DNA from: Alteromonas sp. KUL42
GTDB taxonomy: Bacteria; Pseudomonadota; Gammaproteobacteria; Enterobacterales; Alteromonadaceae
Assembly: GCF_006538325.1 (NCBI RefSeq)
Contig: NZ_BJKK01000001.1
Coordinates: 186,001 to 250,000, forward strand
Reading direction: 5' to 3'
Length of the DNA: 64,000 bases
Within the stretch, counting starts at the first letter, position 1, and every line of letters starts with the position of its first letter. A program made the translations under genes and the position numbers. Positions 1-9,161 of this stretch are shown here, piece by piece. Under the pieces are notes generated by a model, which worked only from the letters and a program-made list of their open reading frames with translations, searched no databases and had not been told where the DNA came from.

Positions 1-1859
1 TAAATAGGTGAAGTAAGACCTATATCAAATGGCGTACTGGCAACCATTTCTCGGCAGCGTTCAGCGAGTTTGGGTAAATCTTCTCGGTTTGACTGTCGAC
101 ATACCACAAGAAACTCTTCACCGCCCCATCGGATAATCAGGTCGGTTTGTCTAAAGGCATCTTTTAATACTTTTGCGAAGCCAGAAAGCACTTCATCTCC
201 TGCAATGTGACCATAATCGTCATTGATGCGTTTGAAAAAATCAATGTCGATAAGCAAGCAAAGGAGATCAGAGTTGCTTTTTTTGTCGTTGCAATCTTGC
301 TTAGCCGCAAACTGACTACGTCTCAATTCGCCAGGTAGGTGCGACTCTAAATAATGTCGATTATAAAGCCCAGTAAGACGGTCCCGTAAGCTAACTTCTT
401 CAAGTACACTATAAGCCTGCTTAAGTTCATCATTTTTTTGTTGTAGGGCCAGGGTTTGCTGTTTGACTTCTCGTGCGAGTAAAACCGTTTGCTGCCGTTG
501 TCGGTATCGACTCCAAATTAAAAACAGTGAAAGAATACCCGCTAAGGTTAGGCTCCAAAACAAGGTAGTACTTAAGTTTTCACGTTCAGCTTGTGCTAAA
601 GCAAGTTGCTTGGACTCTTTTAATTGTTCAAATGCAGTGGATTGACGTACAAGCTCAATTTCAGCTTGTAGGCCTTCAATAGCCGACATGTTGTGAGAGT
701 TGAGCAGTAACGCTCGAAGTTGTTGTATTACAGCTTGAATATCTAGTGCTTTTTTGAACTCGTTAAGTGAAACATAGGCGCTAAATTGCAATGAGAGAAA
801 AGTAAGCTGTGACCTAATATCTTTGTCCTTTCTCGCATCGGCAGTCCCCTCGCGGGCGTAAACCAGCGCTTGCTCAAAATTATTCTCGTTTAATAGTGCT
901 TGTGCTAGTGCCAAGCGAGCCTGTTTGATTAAAACAGCATGTGCGGACGACTGTGCAAAGGCCATGGCTTCTTGAATTAATGCAAACCCTTTTGAAGAAT
1001 TGCCCATTGCAATAAAGGTTTCACCAAGCGCAATTTGTGCTTCAGCCACGCCCTTTTTGTTGTCAGCAGCAAGGAGCAAGTTTAAACCTTCGCTGATAGT
1101 CGCAACGGCATTATCAAAGAACCCTTCTTCCTTTTGGGCATTGCCAATACGGATTTTTATAGTACCTATTAAGATACTATTACTGTCTTCTGTACTTAGT
1201 AGTGTTAACGCGTCTTCATAGTAAGTTCGCGACAAAGCCGTTTCATTAAGTAAGTGGTAAGTGTCAGCGATATGAACTAACGTTTCACTCGTTTGTTGTG
1301 TGTCTCGAGTTACCCTGAAAAAACCTAATGCATCTTTAAAAGGCGTAAGTGCACTTTCCACATCGCCTTGCATATGGTGGATAATCCCAATTTCTAGATT
1401 CAGCTTGGCCTTTAATTCCTCATTGCGCTCTAAATGCGCTAGTGACATTGCCCGTTGTGCATACGCCATGGCCGCAGTGTAGTTTGCAAGATGACGCTCA
1501 ACACTGGCTAGACTTAGCAGAGTTAGCGACATTTTTTCAAGATTTGCGTGCGCTGTGTATTGCTCTAGTGTTGCCGCAAGCATTGATTTTGCGACGGTAA
1601 AGCGGGATGCTTTTTTAAGTGTTTTGCCTAAACCAAGCAATTCATCAGCAGGGTAGTTTTGTTGTTGGAGCGCGCGTTCAAGAAGTAACATGGCGCTTTT
1701 TTCGGCGCGTTCAAATTGTCGGCTAGACAGTAGTGATTTGATGGACGCAATGTCATCATCCACAACGCGCTGAGCATAGGCCCAAGTCGACATCAAGCTT
1801 AAGAAGCAAAATAGGAAACTAATAAGCGCAAACGTTGCTCTTCTTCCTTTGTGGCCCAT
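1..1859 (-). CDS. TPR-repeat, membrane-anchored GGDEF diguanylate cyclase (C-terminus cut by window edge)
   Basis: Probable diguanylate cyclase making c-di-GMP from two GTP. Read on the minus strand it opens with a signal-like segment (basic start, hydrophobic stretch, ending TWAYAQ). About 350 residues of helical repeats resembling MalT/TPR units follow, then one membrane segment near 520-570, a short coiled coil and a GGDEF domain starting DRLTGLYNRHYLE. The active-site loop reads RWGGEEF (GGEEF at 111-125). An RxxD inhibitory site (RQTD) lies five residues before it, so catalysis and product inhibition both look intact. The last residues lie beyond base 1. The start at 1859 gives the best signal peptide; in-frame ATGs at 1886 and 1892 are alternatives. 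The sensed signal is unknown. Confidence 0.9.
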   Translation of the reverse strand, partial: MGHKGRRATFALISFLFCFLSLMSTWAYAQRVVDDDIASIKSLLSSRQFERAEKSAMLLLERALQQQNYPADELLGLGKTLKKASRFTVAKSMLAATLEQYTAHANLEKMSLTLLSLASVERHLANYTAAMAYAQRAMSLAHLERNEELKAKLNLEIGIIHHMQGDVESALTPFKDALGFFRVTRDTQQTSETLVHIADTYHLLNETALSRTYYEDALTLLSTEDSNSILIGTIKIRIGNAQKEEGFFDNAVATISEGLNLLLAADNKKGVAEAQIALGETFIAMGNSSKGFALIQEAMAFAQSSAHAVLIKQARLALAQALLNENNFEQALVYAREGTADARKDKDIRSQLTFLSLQFSAYVSLNEFKKALDIQAVIQQLRALLLNSHNMSAIEGLQAEIELVRQSTAFEQLKESKQLALAQAERENLSTTLFWSLTLAGILSLFLIWSRYRQRQQTVLLAREVKQQTLALQQKNDELKQAYSVLEEVSLRDRLTGLYNRHYLESHLPGELRRSQFAAKQDCNDKKSNSDLLCLLIDIDFFKRINDDYGHIAGDEVLSGFAKVLKDAFRQTDLIIRWGGEEFLVVCRQSNREDLPKLAERCREMVASTPFDIGLTSPI

Positions 1860-2003
1860 CAATGCCTGTTTCCTCCACGCTGTCATGTTCATCACTACTA
1901 ACGTTCACACCTGTGCGCTGCTGATGCATCTTATCGCTCGCACTATGGGCTTGTTAAGAGGAATACGATGAAGAAGGGTATACGGGATTAGACTAAAGTA
2001 TAG

Positions 2004-2047
2004 ATATGGCGTGTATACTAGATAAACAGGCACTAGACACGCCATAT
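2004..2047. terminator. Inverted repeat downstream of the parA/RHH pair, probable terminator
   Basis: The arms 2004-2014 (atatggcgtgt) and 2037-2047 are perfect 11-base complements, and a CTAG/CTAG pair inside the loop could extend the stem. The repeat begins 10 bases past the stop of the ribbon-helix-helix gene on the minus strand. It has no strong T run, so it may be a weak terminator. A partition-type DNA site for the adjacent ParA system is the alternative. Confidence 0.5.
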
Positions 2048-2056
2048 GAGCAAGCA

Positions 2057-2377
2057 TTACTGGGTGTTTTGCTGGATCCACTCGCGAATTAATGCAGACT
2101 TCGCTTTACCTTGTTGTTTTGAAAGCTGCGTAAGCTTCAAAATACACTCTGGGGTGAGCGTGAAGGTTGCATGGCGCATAGCGCTACCTTTTTGCACTTT
2201 ATGCAAGCGAACAACCCTATTGTCACTGCTTTTACTCGAGGTATCTTTGTGGCTACCCCTTACCGGTTTAGTGTCTATGCCTTGTGCATAATGCAGTGCA
2301 TCTTCAATAAAGTCATCGACCGAGCGCAGTGTGGGCTTAGTTAACGGCTGCGATTTTCTGAGGCTGAGTAAACTCAT
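2057..2377 (-). CDS. Small ribbon-helix-helix protein, putative partner of ParA
   Basis: A 106-residue basic protein of unassigned family. The C-terminal ~40 residues (MRHATFTLTPE, then KLTQLSKQQGKAKSALIREWI) have the strand-helix-helix pattern of ribbon-helix-helix DNA-binding proteins. The N-terminal half looks disordered, with SSKSSDNR in the middle. The start at 2377 is chosen because an AGGAGG lies six bases upstream; longer in-frame forms use a TTG or begin directly on that site. The gene overlaps the end of the parA-like gene by 41 bases, so the two are translationally coupled. By analogy with ParA/RHH modules of plasmids and some chromosomes it would be the centromere-binding or adaptor protein. 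That role is inferred from arrangement and fold only. Confidence 0.7.
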   Translation of the reverse strand: MSLLSLRKSQPLTKPTLRSVDDFIEDALHYAQGIDTKPVRGSHKDTSSKSSDNRVVRLHKVQKGSAMRHATFTLTPECILKLTQLSKQQGKAKSALIREWIQQNTQ

Positions 2378-3032
2378 GAGCATCCTCCTCTTTGGCAGCC
2401 AAGAGCTCTTCAAACAAGCTTCTTATTTCAATAGCTGCTTTACCTTCGGGTTCGCTTTCAATAACTGATTTTCCGCATTCTTCGGAATCGTCATACATGT
2501 TGCGACTGAACGTGACCGAGTTGAGGACTGGAATACCAAATGAACGACAAACCTCTTTAGCTTCTAATATCCTGCTTGCCAGACTAGGTAGAGAGGGGCA
2601 TTGGGTAATGACAAATGCCGCATTCATCTTGGGATTAACCATCTTACATGTGGACAAGATATCTTCCATGTGCGGGACCGTCTTCAAATCGCGGCGCTTC
2701 GGACGCAAAGGAATAAGAATATGATCAGCAACAGCCATTGATGAGCGCAGTGCTAAGTTATCCTGACCACCACAGTCAATCACCACATAATCGTAGTATT
2801 GACGCAAATTGAGAAGTTCATTGCGTATCTTTCCATATAACTGTACACAGTTGATTTCAGCGAGTCGAGGGTCTGCCTTGCGTTCTTGGATCCAGTCAGA
2901 AGTCGTTCGTTGAGGATCACAGTCAACCATCAGGACGTTAGCTCCTTTTTCTGTGCGTAGATAAACGGCTATGTTCTGTGCCAGACAGCTTTTACCGCTG
3001 CCACCTTTTTCACCACCAACCAGAATAATCAT
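2337..3032 (-). CDS. ParA/MinD-family ATPase
   Basis: A 231-residue P-loop ATPase of the ParA/Soj type. The deviant Walker A motif (GGEKGGSGKS, residues ~5-14) sits at the N-terminus, followed by VDCDPQRTTSDW and a Walker B-like stretch VVIDCGGQD. It has no N-terminal helix-turn-helix, so it resembles the short ParA class (Ib or orphan) that sorts plasmids, chemoreceptor clusters or other cargo over the nucleoid. The ATG at 3032 has GAGGG eight bases upstream; the longer reading needs a TTG inside that site. The following ribbon-helix-helix gene overlaps its end. The cargo is unknown; dnaA, gidAB and parB, the usual chromosomal neighbours, are absent here. Confidence 0.85.
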   Translation of the reverse strand: MIILVGGEKGGSGKSCLAQNIAVYLRTEKGANVLMVDCDPQRTTSDWIQERKADPRLAEINCVQLYGKIRNELLNLRQYYDYVVIDCGGQDNLALRSSMAVADHILIPLRPKRRDLKTVPHMEDILSTCKMVNPKMNAAFVITQCPSLPSLASRILEAKEVCRSFGIPVLNSVTFSRNMYDDSEECGKSVIESEPEGKAAIEIRSLFEELLAAKEEDAHEFTQPQKIAAVN

Positions 3033-3337
3033 GGCGTAAACCCTCAAGCGTTACTTTTCAATTTTGACCTACTGATGTATATCTTCACACAATACAGCAT
3101 TTGCCTATTGCAAAAATGATAGGTAGAGCTGTTGAAACATTCAGCATCAAAATCAATATTAACGAATGTCATATAATACCTATTGATTTGTTAAGAGACA
3201 CAAATTAGGCTCGTAATCAGCAGTAGTTCATGTACTGAGCTTTTCACCTATTTTTTGCTTATCGATTTGCAAAACAACAAGTAAAGTTATCATGTGGTCA
3301 TTAACGACGTTAACAAATAACCGAGGAAGAATTTGCT
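3033..3337. other. Intergenic region between divergent parA-like and prx-grx genes
   Basis: This AT-rich divergent spacer of about 305 bases must hold the promoters for both sides. I see no clear consensus promoter, no iteron-like repeat and no obvious parS site. A short imperfect inverted repeat (cctattgcaaaaatgatagg, 3104-3123) is the only local symmetry noticed. Confidence 0.4.
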
Positions 3338-4081
3338 ATGTCTGAAAGTCGCTTTACATCTAAAGAAGGTCAAAAAGTCCCAAGTGTGTCGTTTCCTTGT
3401 CGAGATGGCGAAGCATGGGTTACCAAAACCAGTGACGAAATTTTCTCTGGTAGAAATGTTGTTGTATTTTCACTACCAGGTGCGTTCACGCCAACATGCT
3501 CTTCAACGCATTTACCTCGTTACAATGCGTTGGCGAAGAAATTTGCCAAGCATGGAATTGATGAAATCGTGTGTATCTCGGTGAACGATACCTTTGTGAT
3601 GAATGCTTGGGCTGCGGATCAAGAAGCCAGCAATATTACCCTTATTCCCGACGGAAACGGTGACTTTACTGACGGAATGGGAATGCTAGTAGATAAAGCT
3701 GATTTAGGTTTTGGCAAGCGCAGCTGGCGTTACTCAATGTTGGTGAAAGACGGTGTCGTAGACAAAATGTTCATTGAACCAGATGTACCTGGAGACCCAT
3801 TTGAAGTCTCTGATGCCGATACCATGCTTGCCTACATTGCGCCGGAAGAAGAGCCTAATGCCCCAGTAGCCATTATCACTAAACCAGGGTGTCCATATTG
3901 TTCAAAAGCAAAGGCTTTGCTTGAAGACAAAGGCTTTGAATATGAAGAAATTGTACTTGGCAAAGACGCATCACTCACAAGTTTAACGGCAATTAGCGGG
4001 CGCGAAACGGTTCCTCAAGTGTTTATCGGGGGTAAACATATTGGTGGGTCTGATGACTTAGCGGCATATTTTGGCGAGTAA
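3338..4081 (+). CDS. Hybrid peroxiredoxin 5-glutaredoxin (glutathione-dependent peroxidase)
   Basis: A 247-residue fusion that reduces hydrogen peroxide and organic hydroperoxides with glutathione. Residues ~1-165 are a Prx5-type thioredoxin fold with the peroxidatic cysteine at about residue 54 in GAFTPTCSS. Residues ~175-247 are a glutaredoxin domain with the CPYC active site (Cys185, Cys188) and a TVPQVF / GGSDDL glutathione-binding region. The domain order matches the known hybrid Prx5/Grx enzymes of Haemophilus and Chromatium. A GAGGAAG lies upstream of the ATG. It stands alone and a strong hairpin follows it. Oxidative-stress control (OxyR) would be usual but no operator was identified. 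Confidence 0.95.
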   Translation: MSESRFTSKEGQKVPSVSFPCRDGEAWVTKTSDEIFSGRNVVVFSLPGAFTPTCSSTHLPRYNALAKKFAKHGIDEIVCISVNDTFVMNAWAADQEASNITLIPDGNGDFTDGMGMLVDKADLGFGKRSWRYSMLVKDGVVDKMFIEPDVPGDPFEVSDADTMLAYIAPEEEPNAPVAIITKPGCPYCSKAKALLEDKGFEYEEIVLGKDASLTSLTAISGRETVPQVFIGGKHIGGSDDLAAYFGE

Positions 4082-4115
4082 AAAGTAAGTTCTATTCAAA
4101 TAGAAAAACTGCCTC

Positions 4116-4174
4116 TAGAGCGTGTTGACCTTTGCGGTACGTTTTTGCAGCAAAGGCCAACATGCTCTATTTTA
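4116..4174 (+). terminator. Rho-independent terminator after prx-grx
   Basis: Arms 4116-4135 and 4150-4169 pair over 20 positions, with one G-T wobble and one A-C mismatch, around a 14-base loop. A TTTTA run follows. The hairpin ends 35 bases past the prx-grx region and contains the first in-frame ATG of the next open frame, which argues against that ATG as a real start. Confidence 0.85.
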
Positions 4175-4243
4175 TGGTATTTAGCGGGAGCATGTTATTA
4201 TGCTTCCGCTTTTTTGTGCCCATTCTTTTATCGGAGAATCATA

Positions 4244-5281
4244 GTGTCGTCTAACGTTGTTTTTAGTTGGCTTCTTCTGCTTAGTTTTGCTTTCTTGCCT
4301 CAATATTCCGCTGCAAATACGACATCGTCGAAAGAAGCTGATGTAACATTTAAAGCGCTTTACCACGCACAGTGGGGCTCAACTCAACCTTGCCGCGAAA
4401 CGGCACTAAACAAAGTAAGTGTATGTAGTAATGCATTGCGCAATGAAGGGAATGCGCCATTTATTCTGCATCATCCCTCAAGCACCAAAGTGGCGGTATT
4501 GATCCACGGGTTAAGCGATTCGCCTTTTTTTATGAGGGAAATAGCGAACACCTTATTTGAAGAAGGTTATTCCGTGATTGTGCCTTTGCTTCCTGGGCAC
4601 GGCAAACGCGAGGCCGACGATGATATGTCTGATTGGGACATCGCTGAACGTTGGCAGTCTCATGTTGATGATGTGTTAGCGCTAGCTGATGAAATGGGCG
4701 ACACATTGATTGTGGGTGGGTTTTCAACAGGTGGAGCGCTGGCGGTTGAACATTACCTTGGTGGGGACGAAAATATTGATGGCCTGATGCTTTTTTCAGG
4801 TGCTTTAGCGCTTTCTGACAATGCTGAAGGTATGTCGAGAATTTGGGGGATAAAGCTGTTAGCCCAGATTATTGATGGCACATATGAAACCCATGGGCCT
4901 AATCCTTATAAGTACCCCAATGTTGCCGGTTTTGCCGGTTTGGAATTAATGGATCTCATCAATACTATTCGCGACAAGCTAGAGGAAGGCGCGCAAATTG
5001 ATGTTCCACTATTCGTTGCTCACTCTCAGGCTGATGCGACTACGCCTATTCACGGTGTGGAGCGCTTAATACAGAGCAGTAAGGGCCCTAATACGTTTTT
5101 TGTAATTGATGAATCTTACGCCTTATGTCACGCCGACCTGGTCGTGAGCCCACAGTTGCTACAGGCGATGCAGTTCAATGCATCTATGGTAAATCAACAA
5201 GAAATGTGTGCAGTGCCTAAAGCCAATCCGCTTTTCTCGACCATGGACTTCATGCTTCGCGAATACGCCAAGCAGTTCTAG
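4244..5281 (+). CDS. Secreted alpha/beta hydrolase (lipase/esterase-like)
   Basis: A 345-residue serine hydrolase with an export signal (hydrophobic run FSWLLLLSFAFLPQYSA). An oxyanion region reads IHGLSDSPFF, the nucleophile elbow is GFSTGG (Ser161), the likely acid is in HSQADATTP and the likely histidine in YALCHADLV. This is close to the monoacylglycerol lipase / carboxylesterase layout, but the substrate cannot be told. The start chosen is the GTG at 4244, preceded by CGGAG at seven bases. The frame stays open back to an ATG at 4145, but that lies inside the upstream terminator hairpin and would bury the signal peptide. It appears to be a single-gene unit. Confidence 0.8.
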   Translation: MSSNVVFSWLLLLSFAFLPQYSAANTTSSKEADVTFKALYHAQWGSTQPCRETALNKVSVCSNALRNEGNAPFILHHPSSTKVAVLIHGLSDSPFFMREIANTLFEEGYSVIVPLLPGHGKREADDDMSDWDIAERWQSHVDDVLALADEMGDTLIVGGFSTGGALAVEHYLGGDENIDGLMLFSGALALSDNAEGMSRIWGIKLLAQIIDGTYETHGPNPYKYPNVAGFAGLELMDLINTIRDKLEEGAQIDVPLFVAHSQADATTPIHGVERLIQSSKGPNTFFVIDESYALCHADLVVSPQLLQAMQFNASMVNQQEMCAVPKANPLFSTMDFMLREYAKQF

Positions 5282-5365
5282 CGCTAATAAGTTATTCGTC
5301 GCCGATAACATACTTGTGATGTGCTGTGTATTTACTCATTGCTGACATAACGCTATGCTACAACC

Positions 5366-6013
5366 ATGAATAAAGGTAGCACGCACGTAAATACAGCGAA
5401 GTTCGCTCAATATCAAGGTAAACCCTCCCGAGGGTTTACTGCGTTAGCGTTTCTTGTTATTTCTTGTTTATTTTTTGCAACCTTAGTTCAGGGCGTGTCG
5501 CAGGGTAATGTGATGTCACTTGTTCACGCTCATGGCATGCAAAACGATGTATCACTAATGCATGCAAACTCAGTTGATTCTGACGTTAAACCTGATATGA
5601 CCAGCACAGCGGATCTCGCAGATCATTCTACAATGCAACATGCTGTGCAAGGCGCACAATCTGCACATTGCCAACACAATAGTTATGTCGGCAATGAGTC
5701 AGAAGGTAATGCGTCGATGTCTGAACACGAAGGAATTCATCAGGAATTAAGCAGCCAGGCTGTTAATCACAAAAGTCATCAGGCAAGCAATCAGGAGAAC
5801 AGCCAGCTAGCATGCCAAATGGACTGCTGTGAAGGCGAATGCCAATGTACTTTTGAACATTGCTTTAATTCCACTGGGTTGGCACTTATCCAGCCCGCAA
5901 TAACGTCAACTGTTGTCATTGCTCGCACTATGGCAGTGGGTCAACGTTATGGCGAACTCTCACATCCTCTCTCAGGCCAATTTCGTCCACCGAAAGCGCT
6001 TTTCACAGCCTAG
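5366..6013 (+). CDS. CopL-like His/Met/Cys-rich exported protein of the copper efflux locus
   Basis: A 215-residue protein I recognise only loosely. A basic start and hydrophobic stretch (residues ~24-42) look like a signal anchor. The body is rich in histidine and methionine (repeated HANSV, HSTMQHA, MSEHEGIH patterns). A dense cysteine cluster follows at about residues 151-167 (CQMDCCEGECQC, then EHC), and the C-terminus ends FRPPKA. Metal-binding CopL/DUF2946 proteins that precede copper efflux operons end in a similar way. It sits 183 bases before cusC on the same strand, so a periplasmic copper or silver buffer or sensor is the natural reading. The sequence is low in complexity and poorly conserved, so family membership is tentative. 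Confidence 0.7.
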   Translation: MNKGSTHVNTAKFAQYQGKPSRGFTALAFLVISCLFFATLVQGVSQGNVMSLVHAHGMQNDVSLMHANSVDSDVKPDMTSTADLADHSTMQHAVQGAQSAHCQHNSYVGNESEGNASMSEHEGIHQELSSQAVNHKSHQASNQENSQLACQMDCCEGECQCTFEHCFNSTGLALIQPAITSTVVIARTMAVGQRYGELSHPLSGQFRPPKALFTA

Positions 6014-6196
6014 ATCTATCTAACATTTGTTGATGGAGTATCGGCAAAGCAGTGCCTTAACTAAGTCATCTGTTTCTGTTCACAATACAGTTATTGTCCG
6101 GTGAACCAACTGCCTAGCCTTACTTATCAACGTTTCTAATTTTGTTTCAGTAGCGGTCAATTCGTTATAGAAAACCAAATACAAAGTAAATTTGAA

Positions 6197-7555
6197 ATGG
6201 CAATTAATACTATTCATTACAGAGCGTTATTGTGTTTTCGTAAGTCGCAGAAGCGTGTTGTTACACTTCTTATGGTATGTGTTTTTCACTCTCCTCTTTA
6301 TGCAAATGAGATTTCGCTATATCAAGCGCAACAATTCGCTATCTCACAAGATCCTTTTCTAAAGGGAAATAGTTTTCGAGAAGAGGCATTGTCGAATGAG
6401 GAAAAAGCCGCGGCTTATTGGGCTAACCCACAGCTTTCTTCGACAATACAAAACCTACCAACGGATGGCTTCTCACTAAATCAAGAGCCCATGACGCAAG
6501 TGAAAGTGGGTATAAAGCAACAGTTACCAAGAGGGAATGTTAATACCCTAAGCCAGCAGAAAACCGCTTTTATGGCGCGTAAACTTAAGACGGAAAGTGA
6601 TGCGCGCAAAGCGCTGTTAAATCGCGATGTGGCATTTGCTTGGTTAGATTGGTACCTAGCCAGTCAGCGAATTGCGCTATTGAGCAAAGAGAAGTCACTA
6701 CTTACACAACTTCTTGATGTTACTGAGTCGCGCTATAGCAGCGTGGTTGGAAGTGCTCAACAAGACGATATTTTACAAGTGCGTCTGGCCTTAATGACAC
6801 TGCAAGATAAATACACACAGGCGTTGCAAAAAGAGCTCGAAGCCAAAGCAGCGCTATCAAAATGGTATGGCGCTCCACTTGACGACACAGCAACGCCATC
6901 ATCATTTAATGCGGATATGATTTTTACAAGTTATCACATTGATGCTCATGGGTTTATTGCACAGATAGACAAGCTCGACCCCTTTGACGCCTTACAGAAT
7001 CATCCGCTGGCAGAAGGGTTACAATTGCAAACACAAGCTGAAACCAAACAACTGGATATTGCTCGCGAGCAAACCAAATCACAGTGGAGCGTTGAAGCAA
7101 GTTATGGCTATCGCCAAGACGCGCAAAATGGAATGAGCAGAGCTGATTTTGTTTCAGTGGGAGTGCAGGTGGACTTGCCCTTTTTTACTCGTGGAAAGCA
7201 AACTGCTTCTATTTCAGCGGCTGCCGCTAAAGTGAATGCCTCAAAAACAGATTTTCGTTTAAAGGTAAATGAGTTAGCCGCTCAAGCTGAAATACTCACT
7301 GAACGTCTATTTTTTCTCAACGAGCGCAAAGCACTGTATGAGCATGGCTTGGTCAGTGAAGTTGCGCAGTTAGCGCAAACACTGTTGACATCCTATACCG
7401 CTGACACGGCCAATTTCAGTGACGTCGTTAATGCGAATATACGTCAGATTCAAGTTCAAGACGAACTGCTGCGCATGCAAGTCGATGAAGCGAGGACCCT
7501 CGCATCTCTCGCATACTTGTATTTACCCGCTTTAACTTCAACGTCGCACCAATAG
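6197..7555 (+). CDS. cusC: CusC-like outer-membrane efflux channel (TolC family)
   Basis: A 452-residue TolC/OEP-family protein, the outer-membrane channel of a tripartite heavy-metal RND pump. A signal peptide ends near SPLYA. The mature part starts with a typical helix (LYQAQQFAISQDPFLKG) and carries two long alpha-helical repeats with heptad character (for example residues ~205-225 and ~350-400), as in CzcC/CusC. There is no lipobox cysteine, unlike E. coli CusC. The adaptor gene begins 13 bases downstream with an AGAGGGA between them, so the genes form one operon. The symbol rests on the strongly Cus-like transporter two genes on; CzcC is the alternative. Confidence 0.85.
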   Translation: MAINTIHYRALLCFRKSQKRVVTLLMVCVFHSPLYANEISLYQAQQFAISQDPFLKGNSFREEALSNEEKAAAYWANPQLSSTIQNLPTDGFSLNQEPMTQVKVGIKQQLPRGNVNTLSQQKTAFMARKLKTESDARKALLNRDVAFAWLDWYLASQRIALLSKEKSLLTQLLDVTESRYSSVVGSAQQDDILQVRLALMTLQDKYTQALQKELEAKAALSKWYGAPLDDTATPSSFNADMIFTSYHIDAHGFIAQIDKLDPFDALQNHPLAEGLQLQTQAETKQLDIAREQTKSQWSVEASYGYRQDAQNGMSRADFVSVGVQVDLPFFTRGKQTASISAAAAKVNASKTDFRLKVNELAAQAEILTERLFFLNERKALYEHGLVSEVAQLAQTLLTSYTADTANFSDVVNANIRQIQVQDELLRMQVDEARTLASLAYLYLPALTSTSHQ

Positions 7556-7568
7556 AGGGAATTTCTTT

Positions 7569-9161
7569 ATGTCATTCACAAGTTCGAATAAAGGTGCGCG
7601 CGCATCAAAAGTGTGGCTATGGCTGTTAGTTGGAGCAAGTACGGGAGCACTAATCAGCGCTTTCGTGGCTTGGCTCATTGTTTCTAACAATAGTGTTTCA
7701 GCATCTACTGGCGATAACGAAAGTACTGATTCTCAAGAAAAACAACCGCTTTACTGGGTTGCTCCCATGGACGATAGCTATCGACGAAACGAGCCGGGAA
7801 AATCACCTATGGGAATGGACTTAGTGCCCGTGTATGAGGAAAGTTCGCTAAGCATTTCGGGCAGTCGCTCTCCTGGGACCGTAATGATTAGCGCAACTAT
7901 TCAGCAGAATATCGGGGTGAAAACTGCACCTGTGCACGTCGGTAAACTTAATCAAACTGTTACAACAGTTGGTGTGGTAAGTTTTGACGAGGATAAAATA
8001 GTCCATATTCATCCGCGCGTTGAAGGGTGGATTGAGACGCTACATATAAAGTCTCAAGGGGAAGAGGTAGAAGCAGGTCAACCGCTTTACACATTGTATT
8101 CTCCGGAACTTGTTAACGCCCAAGAAGAATATTTACTCGCGCTAAAACGCAGTGATAAAAGGCTGATAGAAGGCGCTTTGCAACGGTTAAAGTCACTGGC
8201 GCTACCCGATGCGTTTCTTACGCAGTTACAGACATCAAAGCAAGTTTCACAAACGGTGACATTCAGTGCGCCTCAAGGTGGTGTTGTAGAGGCAATGACA
8301 ATTCGCGAAGGGTTCTTTGTTCAACCCGGTACGACAATCATGAGTATCGCGAAATTAGAGCATGTGTGGATAATTGCAGATGTCCCTGAAAAATATGTGG
8401 GCAGCATTCAGCTAGGTGATACAGCCGATGTTGAAATGGACTATTTGCCTAATGCGCAATGGCAAGGTCAGATTGACTATATTTACCCGTCGTTGTCTGA
8501 GACAACGCGTACCTTGAAGGTTCGAATTCCATTGTCTAATCGCGATGGTGCCCTTAAGCCAAATATGTTTGCCAATGTAACCTTATCCTCATCTAAACAA
8601 GAAACTGCACTACTTGTGCCCAAAAGCGCTGTTATTCGAACCGCCGGAGGGCCTCGTGTTGTGCTTAGCGACGGACAGGGTCACTTTAAGTCGGTTAACG
8701 TAAAACTTGGCCAGCAAGACACGAGGTTTTTTGCGGTATCAGAAGGCTTATTACCTGGGGATGAAGTGGTGGTTTCAGCGCAATTTTTGATTGACTCTGA
8801 ATCGTCTAAAAATAGTGACTTTGAACGCATGGCTGAACCCGATCATCAAGCGACAACGTGGGGCGTAATTGAGCAGATAACCGCATCGAATGAAAGCGAA
8901 GATAGCGTAGCAAGAATGACTATTTCACGGGGGCCTATTGAAAAGTGGGGGCGTGGTCCAGCTACTATGTCTTTTGCCCTTTCTGAGCATATTGATAGTG
9001 CCTTATTTGACGTTGGTGACCGCATTACCTTTACGTTTGTAACAGGCGATGAGTTTGTCATTGTGGCGATGAAGCACGGCGCTAACGACAGCGCAATGTC
9101 TAAGGGTGTTACCGATCACAATATGAGTCAAGATCACAAGATGGATGTGCACCATGATTGA
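7569..9161 (+). CDS. cusB: CusB-like periplasmic adaptor with heavy-metal-binding and CusF-like domains
   Basis: A 530-residue membrane-fusion protein linking CusA to CusC. Order: an N-terminal membrane anchor (~15-40); a short heavy-metal-binding domain ([10 protein letters not shown]...[13 protein letters not shown], ~62-90); the barrel-sandwich, hairpin and beta-barrel core (~130-420); then an extra C-terminal domain of ~80 residues resembling CusF (TTWGVIEQI...[11 protein letters not shown]...GDRITFTF). The tail is rich in His and Met ([15 protein letters not shown]). In the CusF-like part the Trp and one Met of the CusF copper site appear kept, while the His and the other Met seem replaced. 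It overlaps cusA by eight bases. The fusion would deliver Cu(I)/Ag(I) directly to the pump. Confidence 0.9.
   Translation: MSFTSSNKGARASKVWLWLLVGASTGALISAFVAWLIVSNNSVSASTGDNESTDSQEKQPLYWVAPMDDSYRRNEPGKSPMGMDLVPVYEESSLSISGSRSPGTVMISATIQQNIGVKTAPVHVGKLNQTVTTVGVVSFDEDKIVHIHPRVEGWIETLHIKSQGEEVEAGQPLYTLYSPELVNAQEEYLLALKRSDKRLIEGALQRLKSLALPDAFLTQLQTSKQVSQTVTFSAPQGGVVEAMTIREGFFVQPGTTIMSIAKLEHVWIIADVPEKYVGSIQLGDTADVEMDYLPNAQWQGQIDYIYPSLSETTRTLKVRIPLSNRDGALKPNMFANVTLSSSKQETALLVPKSAVIRTAGGPRVVLSDGQGHFKSVNVKLGQQDTRFFAVSEGLLPGDEVVVSAQFLIDSESSKNSDFERMAEPDHQATTWGVIEQITASNESEDSVARMTISRGPIEKWGRGPATMSFALSEHIDSALFDVGDRITFTFVTGDEFVIVAMKHGANDSAMSKGVTDHNMSQDHKMDVHHD

Noticed and set aside
2046-2291. A plus-strand open frame of 81 residues across the ribbon-helix-helix gene
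   Set aside because: It is antisense to a better-supported gene with a strong ribosome-binding site and begins inside the inverted repeat.
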